Positions 12,979 through 24,635 of a DNA stretch of 64,000 nucleotides are shown in pieces. A program made the position numbers and the translations under genes. Below the pieces are notes generated by a model that was given only the letters and a program-made list of their open reading frames with translations, did not search any database and was not told the DNA's origin. The first letter of the stretch is position 1. Each line of letters opens with the position of its first letter. Source of the stretch: Hofstenia miamia (taxonomy: Eukaryota; Xenacoelomorpha; Acoela); contig SCFE01000045.1 in assembly GCA_004352715.1 (NCBI GenBank), positions 485,236 through 549,235 of the forward strand. Direction: 5' to 3'.

Positions 12979-14239
12979 GTCTATGTGAAGAAAATTAGGA
13001 TAGTAAAATATTAAGTCTTCTTCATTTCTTAAGAATAAAGATATTAATGATATCATATAAGTAAGAAGACCCAAAATTGACAGAATCTTAATAAAACGTG
13101 ATCAAGGATTGTGAGAGGTAAGCAGATATGTGAGTATAGTTAATGTGTGAAAAACAGGCACGTGACAAAAAGCCTTAAAACTTGAAGCTTAAAGTTGAAA
13201 AAAATTATTTAAGTTTTTGAAAATTATCTAAACGAGGAATACGACCAATATAAAAAAGCACATTTCCACTGGTGTGATTTGGAAACATAATAAGTTTAGA
13301 ATAATTCGAGAAAAACAAAATGCTAACTTTGTCATAGTCGTATTAATCAAGCAAATAGATTGGAAACGCATGATTATCTTGAAGTCTGCAAGTTGTATCA
13401 TTACCACTAGAACAATAGGAGCTGGATGAAGGGCAATTATAGATTAATTTACTACAATAGCCAAGGGGAGTAACTTAGCAATAACATCACAGAGACAGAC
13501 TAGAAGAATATTAACAAAGTTCAATTCATATATGTTAGGAAAATGCACTAAATTTTATTCATTTTAAGCAAGGCAAATGTAATTGGCCTTCGGTTTGACC
13601 ATAAAAAGACCATATTTGAATGAACATAAAAATTACACTTTAAGAGTGTCCTTTAATTTCTGCATTGAAGCAGGTGAGCTTGAAAATTTTAAGTATTAGC
13701 CAGTATATACTAAAAACTATAAATATTTGGATTTGATATAAATAACTTAGAACGTAAGACCTACATCGAATGGATGGATAGTTGAAGAAGTCACAGGGAT
13801 TGAAGAAGAAGTTGATATATTACTATATCCGCAATCGCAGCTAGTTTATACGATTACAATGCACCGACAGTGGAAGCCTTATTTTCTTAATATCGTGGCA
13901 CCCACTGTCTTAATAAGCATACTGTCACTGCTAATCTTTTTCCTGCCTGTGCAGTCTGGTGAAAAGGTTGATTTCGGTGTTACCATTTTCTTAACGCTTT
14001 GCGTCAATTCCCTGGTAATAGCTGAAGCAGTACCTGCGTCATCAGAGAGAGTTCCTCTAATCACATGGGTAATATAATTTGTTAATATTTTGTTAAGCTA
14101 ATTGATTTGCTTAATTCGTATACAAGCGGTTTGAACTTTTGAATTTTTATACTAGTTGCAAAATTTATGAACGCTTCAAAAAAGTACCTTCATTCTTAAT
14201 TATATATTTTCTTAAATATAGTTATTATTTCTTCTAATG

Positions 14240-14307
<68 letters not shown>

Positions 14308-16211
14308 ATACGAATGTATATTATCATGGGCTCATTGTATTGTATATGTGGTCAGAGCACACAATCAGATCATAATCACACCATACAGCCTGGCCAGCTG
14401 GCGCTCAGTAAGGCCAACAATATTCATGGATCACACTGTGCCAACATTTACTTTGGGGAACATTGTTCACTTGGCGTTTACTATATACATCAAGAACATA
14501 CATATTTAGTATATCCTACTAAAACAACACAGGCCCTGATTATGCCCTCTATATAATTCCTTAACATTAGAATTCCTGAAAAATTTATAAATTAAAAGTT
14601 TGTGTAGGGGTTACAATTGACCACCTTAAGAAGTAGTATAAGTAATACTATAGCTAAGCTCATTATTACATCTAGGTTAATTCTGTGGTTACTGGTATGG
14701 TAGCAGGCTCCCTATTGGCGGCAATTGTAACGACTCGTTTCTTACAAAGCTCTGCAAAGACACCTCCAATTCCGAAGTACCTGCACATGGTATTATACTA
14801 TGTGGGATTCGTGTTTTGCATTGGATTTACAAAGTGGAATAAGCGGAAGCATACCACAGTATCATTAGAAGACGTAAGTTCGTCAGAAAGTGAACTTGAA
14901 ATGGTTAAACGACCGTTAAATGAAAACGCAATGGAGGCAATATTGGAAGAAGTTCGAGCACTTCGAGGTATAATTGAAGGCAACCAAGATTCAAGCGCCA
15001 ACTTTGATGTAAGTGTTATACTGCATGAAATATTTAGTAAATATGGTTTTACGGAATGAACAACATGTTAAGCAAAGGAAATTTATATTAAAATATTCTG
15101 AAAGCTCTCTAAAATGTGGAGTATTGGTAATTTTGTGTTTCTCCCACCTAAATACTTTCAAAAATATTCTAATTATAGCTCTTTCCACAACCCAAACCTT
15201 AGCCACAACCCTAATGTTATACTAATATGAATATGCTAATTTCCCATAGTACTAATGAATTTCAATATGAATAATTAATTAATTATGAACATAATATCAT
15301 TAATGTGCTACCAAAGTTGTTCAAATTCGGGCTTTTGTTTGCTTAGAAAGCAAACTAAGAATTAGCTAAGTGTTTATTCAGTCTAGCGGCGATTTTTCTT
15401 TTGCATCATTCACATGTTCATTTTACTTTATATTTCAAGAATGAGTTTGTTTTCGTTGAGTCAACTCTGTCATGATGCATAATTTAACACAATGTTAGGA
15501 TTTATGGTTTGGGCTTGGGCTAGGGTTAAAGCTAGGGTTGAGTTATACGGCTAAATTAGCAAATTTTGTACATATTGTATGAGGGTGATAAGGGGAGGCC
15601 CAAAAGTACTGAAATATTCTTCAAAATCATTTATGCGCTCACATCTGGCAAACTCATATGCATATATAAGATTGGAAGATACTACAAGATGGAGAAATTT
15701 TTATCCTTTCATCTGTGTTTGAAAATGTGGACAAAACAGTTTGTCTGCTTAAATGCACACATAGTAATTTAGTTATAAACTGTCTTATTTTGATATTTGA
15801 ATAATTTCTCAAATACCAGAAAACCATTGCTTTTTAAAACTAAAGTTGAAGGGAACTATTTTAACACAAACTTAAAACTTTTGAATTTGGATTGTTAAGG
15901 ACAAGAATAATTTTGCAGCCCTTTAACAAAGTTATAACAAACTTATATATATATATATATAACAATAATGTATATTTATGGAGTACGATATGCCGGAAAA
16001 ATTATACAGCGAAAAACTGCAGTCTCGATAAACAATAATAAAATATATAATCATATAATATTCTTAAATATACTAGATTAATCACATTTAGGAATGGCTA
16101 AAGGTTGCAGAAATGATAGATAAGATATTTGCGATCGCCTTCATTACTGTTTTTGCATATGTTACATATGTTTTTGTTTCATTATTAGAAGACAGTGTCC
16201 TCTTCGTTTAA
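8458..16211 (+). CDS. nicotinic acetylcholine receptor-like channel subunit (4 exons)
   Basis: Joined exons 8458-9024, 13751-14068, 14676-15008 and 16092-16211 encode 445 aa. All introns are phase 0 with GT-AG borders. In order: hydrophobic signal peptide (about 1-23), a ligand-binding domain with a 13-residue Cys-loop (C153-C167, containing FPFD), four membrane segments (M1 about 234-255, M2 262-281, M3 about 296-315, M4 about 412-437) and a cytoplasmic loop of about 90 aa with a helix-like stretch near 380-397. The GEK motif before M2, Leu at 9' (L270) and Glu at 20' (E281) point to a cation channel. Loop C lacks the vicinal cysteine pair, so it reads as a non-alpha-type subunit. The ligand is unknown. 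Asp at 2' (D263) is unusual. Confidence 0.95.
9137..9171. repeat. GC-rich 9-bp-stem hairpin
   Basis: ACGCCCGCT at 9137-9145 pairs perfectly with AGCGGGCGT at 9163-9171 around a 17-nt loop containing CTCTAGTGTT. The loop sequence resembles the ends of the piggyBac-like elements in this window. It may be an element terminus. Confidence 0.6.
10239..10344. other. assembly gap inside a TA tract
   Basis: A run of N. AGGCAGTATATA occurs on both sides (left at about 10217, right at 10345), so the gap may separate two reads of the same sequence. Confidence 0.9.
13751..14068 (+). CDS. channel gene exon 2: loop C, M1 and M2
   Basis: It starts after TTAG in phase 0 with AACGTAAGACC and ends at TGG before the donor GTAATA. 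It encodes the beta-strand region replacing loop C (EEEVDILLYPQSQ), M1 with its proline (P240), and the full M2 preceded by GEK. M2 pore-facing residues by the usual numbering are D 2', T 6', L 9', V 13' and E 20'. Confidence 0.93.
14069..14675 (+). other. channel gene intron 2
   Basis: It contains two TA tracts (about 14239-14310) followed by a more GC-balanced stretch (14320-14530) with a long open frame. That frame has no receptor motif and is not needed to join exons 2 and 3, so I treat it as intron or inserted repeat. Confidence 0.8.
14676..15008 (+). CDS. channel gene exon 3: M3 and cytoplasmic loop
   Basis: It begins after CTAG with GTT AAT TCT in phase 0 and ends at GAT before the canonical donor GTAAGT. 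It encodes M3, the IPKYLH segment that follows M3 in nicotinic-type subunits, a hydrophobic MX-like stretch, a serine/acidic stretch (SLEDVSSSESELE) and a helix rich in Glu, Leu and Arg. The frame runs on to a stop at 15059, but the donor and the M4 exon downstream show that this is read-through. Confidence 0.92.
15009..16091 (+). other. channel gene intron 3
   Basis: A 1.1-kb intron, GTAAGT to TTTAG, with nothing recognisable except a short TA tract at about 15943. Confidence 0.85.
16092..16211 (+). CDS. channel gene exon 4: M4 and stop
   Basis: This exon of 39 codons plus stop is too short to stand out as an ORF. After TTTAG it reads EWLKVAEMIDKIF, which matches the 'W-x-x-VA-x-x-x-D-R/K-x-F' pattern that opens M4 in nicotinic-type subunits. 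A hydrophobic span and a short extracellular tail ending LLEDSVLFV follow, then TAA. Phase 0 agrees with exon 3. Confidence 0.92.
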   Translation, partial: EWLKVAEMIDKIFAIAFITVFAYVTYVFVSLLEDSVLFV

Positions 16212-19200
16212 ACAATATTGTTATTTCAAATATACGGTTCATACATCTTTTCATATATTGTATCTCTTGAAATTTACAAAATACGTATTTGCAGATGTAT
16301 TTTCTATAAATTGTTTTGCTCATTGTAAAATTCTATAATTCCAAAATAGACTAAAACCATTTACAATTTCGTAAAAAGTTACTTAAGAACATAGAACCTT
16401 TTAAGATAACCACATAATGAATTGACTCTCAATTTAGTAAAAATGGTGATACATTAGATCTGCCCTTATTAAAAGCCATTTTTCAAAATATCTTCTACAA
16501 TTAATAAAGATAAAATTTATAAATTTAAATAATATACAACCTGCACTATTAAACCCCAATTGAAATTGTTAGACAACGCCCCAACCACTACCACTTCTTC
16601 CATCTCTAATAGAGTTTATGTGCACGTGATTGCTAATTCTAACGTTGAGTACAAATCCGTAGCTCTGGCAGGGAAAGTGTCTTCACTCAAAGACATCTCA
16701 ATGATTCGAAACATACATCAAAAGTATTTTTTGTTAAATTTGGAAGATATTGCAAAATGTCCAATATTTTGGAACACAAATCTCTGTAGTACTACAGAGA
16801 TCCCTGATTAGAACAGGCTACTTTTAAAAACCATTATGCTACACAGACCATTACTTTCTAAAAAATTGGTTGAAAGTAAACTGACGAATATACAAGGTAA
16901 CTTGTCCGGTTCAAAGAAATAAATGATGACCTCGTTAGTTAAAAGTTCTTCATGGAAATCTTAGAAAAGATTTTAATAACGTTTTAATTTTAACTTCCTA
17001 ATATTTAGCACAGTAATAACCTTTCACATTAAATTTTTACTTCGATTATTGAAAAATATTATTTTTGAAAATATTAAATCAGTGCACATTATTCAATCAC
17101 AGTGCAATAAATTGTGAGAGGCTACACATTAATTAATAATTTTTTTGTTGATAGAACGGTTGCAAATAACAATTGTTCGATAAATTTGTAAATTAATAGC
17201 TCTCATTAGAAATATTAATCATACCTAAGAATGGAAAGATCACATAGAGAAAGCGACAATTATAGATTCCAAGCAAAATTGAAAGATAATAACATTTTTG
17301 TGAACTAATGCCAATTATAGTTTATATGAAAAAACAAGTGATACAATTGGCATTAACAAGCTTCCAAAGTTCATTATTTTCAGAAAATGACTTTAACATC
17401 AATCATGGTTATTAGTCTAAAATATTCAATGTTCTTATCAATGATATGAAGGAGTTTCACTATCACAAGATTTGATTGTATTGTGATGATGAGGAGGAGG
17501 TACCTGGAATTCATTTCAAGGGTTCTTCAGGATTTCGAAGAGCAATTCCACAGGGGCAGAATATGAGCATAGATATTCCTTCATATTGGCTAATCATATT
17601 TTGTTCTCCATTGAAAACCAAGACTGTAAACACCCGTTAAGCCGGGATTCAGAACAGCAAAACACTAAAGTTTTTCTCCACTCCTTCCTCACTCATGGAA
17701 CTAAAAAAAGAGCGACATCAAGGAATTGAAGAAAATGAGTGCTATTTGCTGGCAAAGCATTAATGAAGATTTGATGCTGTCGGGCCAACCTGACAATATT
17801 GTACGACATTTGTGAAGCGCAATTCTCCGCTGAACTCTTCACAATTTCGAAAACTTGTTTTCTACCCAGTTTTCAACTTTGCCTTTTCAAACCAAATATT
17901 AATTAGGGATTTTAAGTTCATGGAAATACAGTCTGCCAGTTTGCATTTTCTATATAGCTAAAAAACAAAATTGTTAATAGTTACCCCCAAGACTGTTAAT
18001 AGTTACCCGCAAATTAATTGTTTCCCCATTTTGGGGTATATATTGAAATGTTTTGATTTTCATTTCAATAAAGATTTATTCAATTAAAAATTTAGGAGAG
18101 GTGCGTGCCTCTCTTGGTTGCGCCTCTGCAATGAAACCATTCTTCTTTATTAAGAAGAAAAGGCTTGGGAAGGTCTTAGCAATAGTTGGTAATGAACATG
18201 GAAGAATAGAGTTTGTGGAAAACCAAAACGAAAGTAGAAACCTTCATCTACATTCGCATTAAATATTCCTAAGTTTCGAAATATTTTTTAGCGAAATATT
18301 AGTATGTCTGAAATTTTGTCATGGCCATCACTTATAGTCCTTTTTTTCATTCGGTGAGGACATTGCCATCATATTTGATAATAGTTTTCCATTTATTCGA
18401 TTCAGATTGACTGCAATTATTGTACAACTCAAATATTAATCCATTAGAAAAAACTGCCACTCATACTTACTTTTAACTTGAGAAAATGTTTAAAATTGTT
18501 TTATTGTTAAATGTCAAATTAGCAAGCTTGCTTTAATATGATTTCATGATGCAATTACGATATAAGCAGGACCTCGAAAATTGTATAAAATATTATTGGA
18601 AAGTGAACAATATATGGCCTATTTTGCTTGAAGCCTCACAAAACTGCGTAAGCATTTTCGCAAAAAACGTTCAAACTGTGAAACGCAAACATTGTCATAG
18701 AATGTATTGATGATTGTGTAGCTGAGCTTCACAGAAAATACCATAAATTATGTCAGTAATTAGATGAGAAACTTGAAAATTTGAAAATATGTAAAATTTC
18801 AAAGAATGCTTTCCTTTAATATTTGCGAGTTAATTACTTTATAGTGAACATAATTTGAGTACAGTATATGTGGACATTAAAGTTTTAAAATTAATTACAA
18901 CTAAATGCAAGGACCTGGTGTCACAAGTGTTGCTCTGAAATGTAAGGAGAAATTACATTATCAATAAAATAAAATTTGTTTTCAAAAAAACCCCAAATTC
19001 TAAATTTTAACTAATGTTAGCCTCAATTAGAACTAATCCTTTATGATTTTTCATGAGTAAATTTTTCGCTCCCTTCACTTTCGCTCTGGACAGATTCCAA
19101 CAACAGACAAAAATACTCATACACTGCACTCATTTGATGTTTTTTTCATTTGGCTAGCTTAATCGTAAGAATCTTCTGGTGATCTCTGGCACGCAGAGAG

Positions 19201-21253
19201 CTGATCTGCGTTGAGTGTGATCAGCGAAGTGAAGCCGTAAACCGAACTTCAGTCGAGAGGGTTTGGCCTCTCTCGCTTTGACGAACCAAGGCTTCTAACT
19301 TAGTAAGCCCCTTCTGCAACCGAAAAACGACTGTAACACAGAAAAGTTGCATCGCTGGCATATCAAACGCTGGTCTTTGTTCTATTCAATAGGCCAGAAG
19401 AAAGAGTTGTCCCTAACATGATTGCCCTATGAGATTCACTCCTAACTCAGGAACCAGTAGCATTCTGACTGACCGTGTTTCCATTGCTTACGTTTGTACA
19501 CCCTCTAAACAAAACGAACAGGCTTTACGCCGTCAGAAAGTATACATGGAAGCATTTTCCTTTGCGCAAAGTCAGCTTTTGCATGAAACCCCTGAAACTA
19601 CATTTCTTTTAATTTCTAGTTCAAAAATCCAAACCTAACCCAATCATAGTAATTCTAAACTAAGTTAAAATTTTCAGTCTATTTTTTTGATACTGTCAGC
19701 CTCAGTTGAAATATTGAAATGGTAACACAAGATGTTTTCAAGAATACTACATTAAGGCATTTTCTTTATTGTAGAATGCATGATGTATTTTAAAGAATAC
19801 AATGTTTAAATGTTACAAAATTTGTAATTAATGTCGATTCTGACACATTTTTGAAAAATGGTCCCACCAAACCCCACCTAACATTCGTTAAGAATGTTAC
19901 CGGACCAACCGAACCCACTTCTAACAAAACTTGGCCCAACGCAAGTCAACACATGCATTTGCACAAGCACTTGCAGCCCTGTCCTAGACAATTTGAATTT
20001 AACAGAAAACAATATTATGGTGTTATAGCAATAGAAATTAAATAACTGAATTATCTGATAAGACCCAGTAGTGATATGTATCAGTTATGTCATGGGGAAG
20101 ATTTTTGTATATATATAAAATATCGACAGCTTTGGAGGGCTCAGGCAAAAGTTCAAGTCATAAAATCATTATGGATATAAAATGCCAAAAATGGGAATTG
20201 TAATAACAATAATATATATATAAATTTTTTCCCATTCTATACCTGCTCCTCTTGACACTAATTTCTTTAATTTTGTTCAAATTTTTCTCTGTATAAATTC
20301 TTTTATAATATTTTGTATACACCACTTTTTGGTACAATACATTATTTTTATTATTCTTGGAAAATTATGCTTTTCAATACTAATTTCGCTTCAACAACTG
20401 AATTTCTGAATGCATTGTTGTTGAAGGTTTTTTGTTACTAAAATTATAGTTAAGGAACAAAATCTAGTTAAATACATAATAGGAACTGGCAATACTAATT
20501 TTTCCTCATTCCAATACAATATTCCATAAAATATAGTGATATTGATATTTGAAATGGTTTTTGTGGGGAAAACTTTATAACCAGTCTATGTTCATTCGTG
20601 TTCTTCATGCTTATTTCTGTAAGCCTAATTGCATTTTCTGCAAAATAACTTTCATGTGAAATGCATGTATTGAGCCATTGAGCCCCAGATTCAAAAGAAA
20701 ATTCTTCAATTAATATATATTATATTGCCATCTCAATAAGTAGATTGCATTTAAAAGGATATACATACTTTCAATAATTTACAAATACGCATGCAGTAAT
20801 CTTTCATAGCTATAGCGATGCTATTCTCATTGAAATTAAAAATTTTGCAATTGCATAATGCTGAAAAAGATTAATTTGAAATCAATTATGTTTTTGCTGT
20901 AAATAGCTAAGTTTTAATTATAGCTAAGAATATTTAAACACTTAAAAATAGACATAAAATTTTTTACAACAGTAAAATAATAATAAATTTAATTGCAAAA
21001 ATTGTATTTATAGAAAGAAATATATGAGTGAATAGATTTTTATTGCTTGCATTTCTCATGCGTACCTTACGAAATATAATGGCTTAAAATTAAAGTGCTT
21101 GATCATCATTATTTCACATATCATTTCCCGGAATGATCTCCTTTACTCTAATACTCTAGTCGATAAAAACCGATTATTCCTTTATGTAAAAGTTTGTATA
21201 TAAGCTAAGGATTACATCACGTTTACAAATAAAGTATAGTACGTTTGCCACAA
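16212..21253. other. intergenic region between convergent genes
   Basis: About 5 kb between the channel stop and the GPCR stop. There are short ORFs of 64-83 codons (16560, 18053, 19429, 19851) without domains. A GC-richer block at about 19180-19320 contains TCTGGCACGCAGAGAGC and looks like an unclassified repeat. No tRNA or other RNA gene was recognised. Confidence 0.5.
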
Positions 21254-21469
21254 TCAGAAAGTGAACATGTGCAGTAGTTCTTTCTTGAATACTTGAATAC
21301 TGAAGGTATATATTAGTGGATTGACGCACGAGTTTAGAACAACCAGTACTTGAGTTGCAAGCATCACACCAGTAAAGTACTCATTGTGATCAATTGTTAA
21401 CATGTGTGTGCAATGCAAGAACCACTTTATCTTGTTTGGCGCGATGCAAACAACGTATGCGCAACCGGT
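21254..21469 (-). CDS. GPCR exon 5: TM6 end, TM7, C-tail
   Basis: It begins after a T-rich acceptor ending TTTAG, in phase 0, and encodes 71 aa plus TGA. TGCAYVVCIAP continues TM6. TM7 contains LNSCVNPLIY, the NPxxY motif. A short basic tail (FKKELLHMF) follows and probably forms helix 8. Confidence 0.92.
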   Translation of the reverse strand, partial: TGCAYVVCIAPNKIKWFLHCTHMLTIDHNEYFTGVMLATQVLVVLNSCVNPLIYTFSIQVFKKELLHMFTF

Positions 21470-24400
21470 CTAAAAAAATGTTAATATAATTCGATGTGAC
21501 AATTCAGCCCTCGTCGCTTTGTAAAGGCAAAATTTTCTAGATGCTCATGATCTATGCCATTGAAGTGTGAATTTAAATTTACAAATTAAACTCTTTTCTT
21601 GGTATGGAAAAAGTGAATGCTGAAAATTATATCACTGTTATCTAAGTGTTACTTCAGCCTCACTTCTCGAAAGTGCTCTACAAAATGGTTGCTAGAGTAT
21701 TTTTGCAAAAATTTATCAAATATATTTAGGAATTTAATCTAAAATATATAAGCTGCTTTTACAACCCACGAATATTGATGAGCCCAAAAACCTGTCATAT
21801 ATAACATATTTGGTTTTGAGTGCACATCATTTTTGCTTAGCTACTTCAACGGTAGTTTCATAACGTGAGGTAAATACTACAATTATAAAAATGGATACTA
21901 ACAATAAGTGCAGTGCGTATTACAGCTTTTGTTCCTTTTTGGGCACTTTTGCAACCTTTTTGAGATCTTGCTGCTAAGTTCCAGTAAATCAATGTATATA
22001 GAACGATCATTATAGTTGTTGGGATAATCAAATCTAGGAATAGTTGATGGTAACCGGAATACTCCCTCCACATTTCAAAGAAGCTGTTGTTGAATATGCA
22101 ATTTCCATCTAAATGAACGTTTTAATACTATATCGAAGATATGGTTTCATAAAAGTTTATTGAGATCATTACTTCAAAAGTGGGCCATTGAAATTTACTA
22201 TATATACTGCCTTTTGTTGAATTAACAAAATAATTTATTCATATTTACCCTTTGCTGCATAATGTAGCAAATATGCTACATTAGATTTTTAGTTCTTATG
22301 GACATGGATGATAATAATTTCCATTGCCAATATTTCCCTAATATAAAAAAAGCACGAGAAATTGATTCACAAACTATTTCCACTTAATACAGTCATGTCA
22401 AGACCTATTGAACGAAAAATGTTTTGAAATGATAATCTTGATTAGACCTCGATTTTCATTTTCTTGAAATCGTCTTCTATCAAGTGTAAATTGGCTAATA
22501 TGTTATAAAAAAGTTATTTATTGGTTATAAGTTATTACAAAAACATGTTATCAAGTTTTTTTAAAACTTGAATTAAATCTGTTGATTCAGATAATATTTT
22601 TCCTACTGTAGCATATTTGCAACATAATGCAAGAATGTAGCAAAATCGATTTGTACTACCATGGTTAAAATAGTATAAATTATTATTATTATCCTTGCTT
22701 CTCACAGCTTCATGGTGGTATCCCTCTCAGCTCGGGGAACTCACCAGTTCCCAGGGAGTCTGAGAGCTTTTCTCAGGACTCTAGCTGTTCCTAACAAGGC
22801 TGCCTTCTGTGCTACTGCTCCTCCCCACTTTGGTACTCCCAACTCCTCCAAGTATCTCTTATGCTTCTTACTCACTGCTCCTAGTGCTCCTACAACTACC
22901 GGGACTACTTCCACTTTCTATAACTTCCACAGCCTTTCTATTTCCTCTGCCAACTCTCTGTACTTGTCTATCTTCTCTTTCTTCTTGCTTTCTACATTGG
23001 GAGTCTGCGTATAGTGATTTTAAATAATATATGTAGGATATTCAATGGAATAGAACTTAGTAACATATTGGAATACCATTACAAATTCCTGAATTATCAC
23101 GGGCAAAATTTGTGCATTGACATTCTGCGAAATAATTATGATAGCCAGAAATTACATAAAATACTATTAACACGGCTCCTATTACCTTTGAATTTCGGTC
23201 TGAAGTCGTGTTTCACGGCTTTTTAATTCCTCTCAAAATCGCTACTTTTCTCTGTTTCTTTCGGTACTTTGATACATATTAGCATCATTCAAGAAACAAT
23301 AACATCCATTTCTTTAACATTAAAATGCCGGTCATAGTGAGGAAAACCCCTTGGTAGGGAAAGAGTTAATGTTCTGGGTGTAAAAATCAGGATCATTTTG
23401 GTATGATGTGGCCTTGCATATGATGTGCTAAGCATTTCTAACGGTTTAGAAAGACTATTTTTATCCCAAAGTTATACCAATTACAAAATATAGGAGTTTT
23501 TTAAAATTTAACATTCTTTGGCATCAGAGACTGACTCAGGCTAAATAATCTCATTTTGATATGCCTAAATGCATATATTACATAAGTTGTAACTGAATAT
23601 AGCTAACCTTTGGTTCGCTGCAATATCATATAATTTACTATAAATAATAATTTACTATGGTATACATAGGGCCGGATTAACCAACTGCGGGCCCTGTAGT
23701 AGATTGATTTGATGCACCGATAATAACTCTGAAGTAAATGAATATTTCATATAACCAATGAACCATTCTTAAAATTATAACTAAAGGACCATTTATAGTG
23801 CTGGTTCATTGGTCATTTTGGTTCATAAGACTCACCCCCCCCCCCTAAGATACATGTAATAAGGTAGCTTCGTTAAAACTAACTGACATAAATAATGTCT
23901 TAAAAAAATTTTTTTGCTCAACTAAACGCGCGACCTTTGTGAAGCGCGGGGCCTGTTGCAGCTGAGACATCAACTACTATGTTGACCCACAGTTGATTAT
24001 ACAAGTATGTCCATAAACAATACTATGATTTGAAAAATAACCTTGCATTCTGTATATGAATAAGGACCAAGAGTGACAAATGCCAAAACCAATCAAATAT
24101 GCAATCACAATGAGAAAAACGGATACATTTGTGTTGTTCAAATACTGCCGATGAAACATTGGGTGACAGATTACAAAATATCTAAAATATCAAAAGTTAC
24201 TTCTTGAGGATGCCCTAAAGTATTCGAATAATGACTCTTTGAGACATTGCATATTTTTAGAAAACATAAAAAGAAATTCTATTCTATTCTATTCTAAAGG
24301 TGCATAGTATATTTTTAATATACGTTATAAGCGATTACACTTATATAACTTCTAAAACAAATAAAGCAATTATTGGTTTCTTGTTAAACGGAAATGTGAA

Positions 24401-24599
24401 AATTAAAATCGCTTAATATTGATTTGTATACTTTAGTTTAGGTAATGTGCTGAAATACATATATATTGTTTATATTGGAAATTATGTAGATAAATCTTGA
24501 AATATATAATGTAGCTGTTGTTACATTCAATTCTATGTTAAGCGGTTCAAATAAAATTCAATTGAGTGTGTATTTTTACAATTTGCATTGATGAAAGAG

Positions 24600-24635
<36 letters not shown>

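Larger units (their letters stand above)
9025..13750 (+). other. channel gene intron 1
   Basis: A 4.7-kb intron from GTAACA to TTAG. It holds a GC-rich hairpin (9137-9171), an assembly gap in a TA tract (10239-10344) and a long (TA)n tract (about 12945-12975). No exon-like frame with receptor similarity is seen, and the flanking exons join without missing residues. Confidence 0.85.
22109..24041 (-). other. GPCR intron 3
   Basis: A 1.9-kb intron. It holds a non-LTR retrotransposon tail fragment (22690-23013) and a GGGCCGG-type transposon remnant (23668-23965). Confidence 0.8.

Noticed and set aside
14237-14556. Two overlapping 90-96-codon frames in channel intron 2
   Set aside because: They start in TA repeat, lack receptor motifs, and exons 2 and 3 join without them.
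14676-15059. Read-through of channel exon 3 to the stop at 15059 as the true C-terminus
   Set aside because: That protein would lack M4; a canonical GTAAGT donor at 15009 and a phase-matched M4 exon at 16092 give the full receptor.
16560-16811. 83-codon + frame after the channel stop
   Set aside because: No ATG start and no motif; the channel protein already ends at 16211.
19180-19320. GC-richer block with small inverted repeats, considered as an RNA gene
   Set aside because: No cloverleaf or known RNA signature; more likely a repeat fragment.
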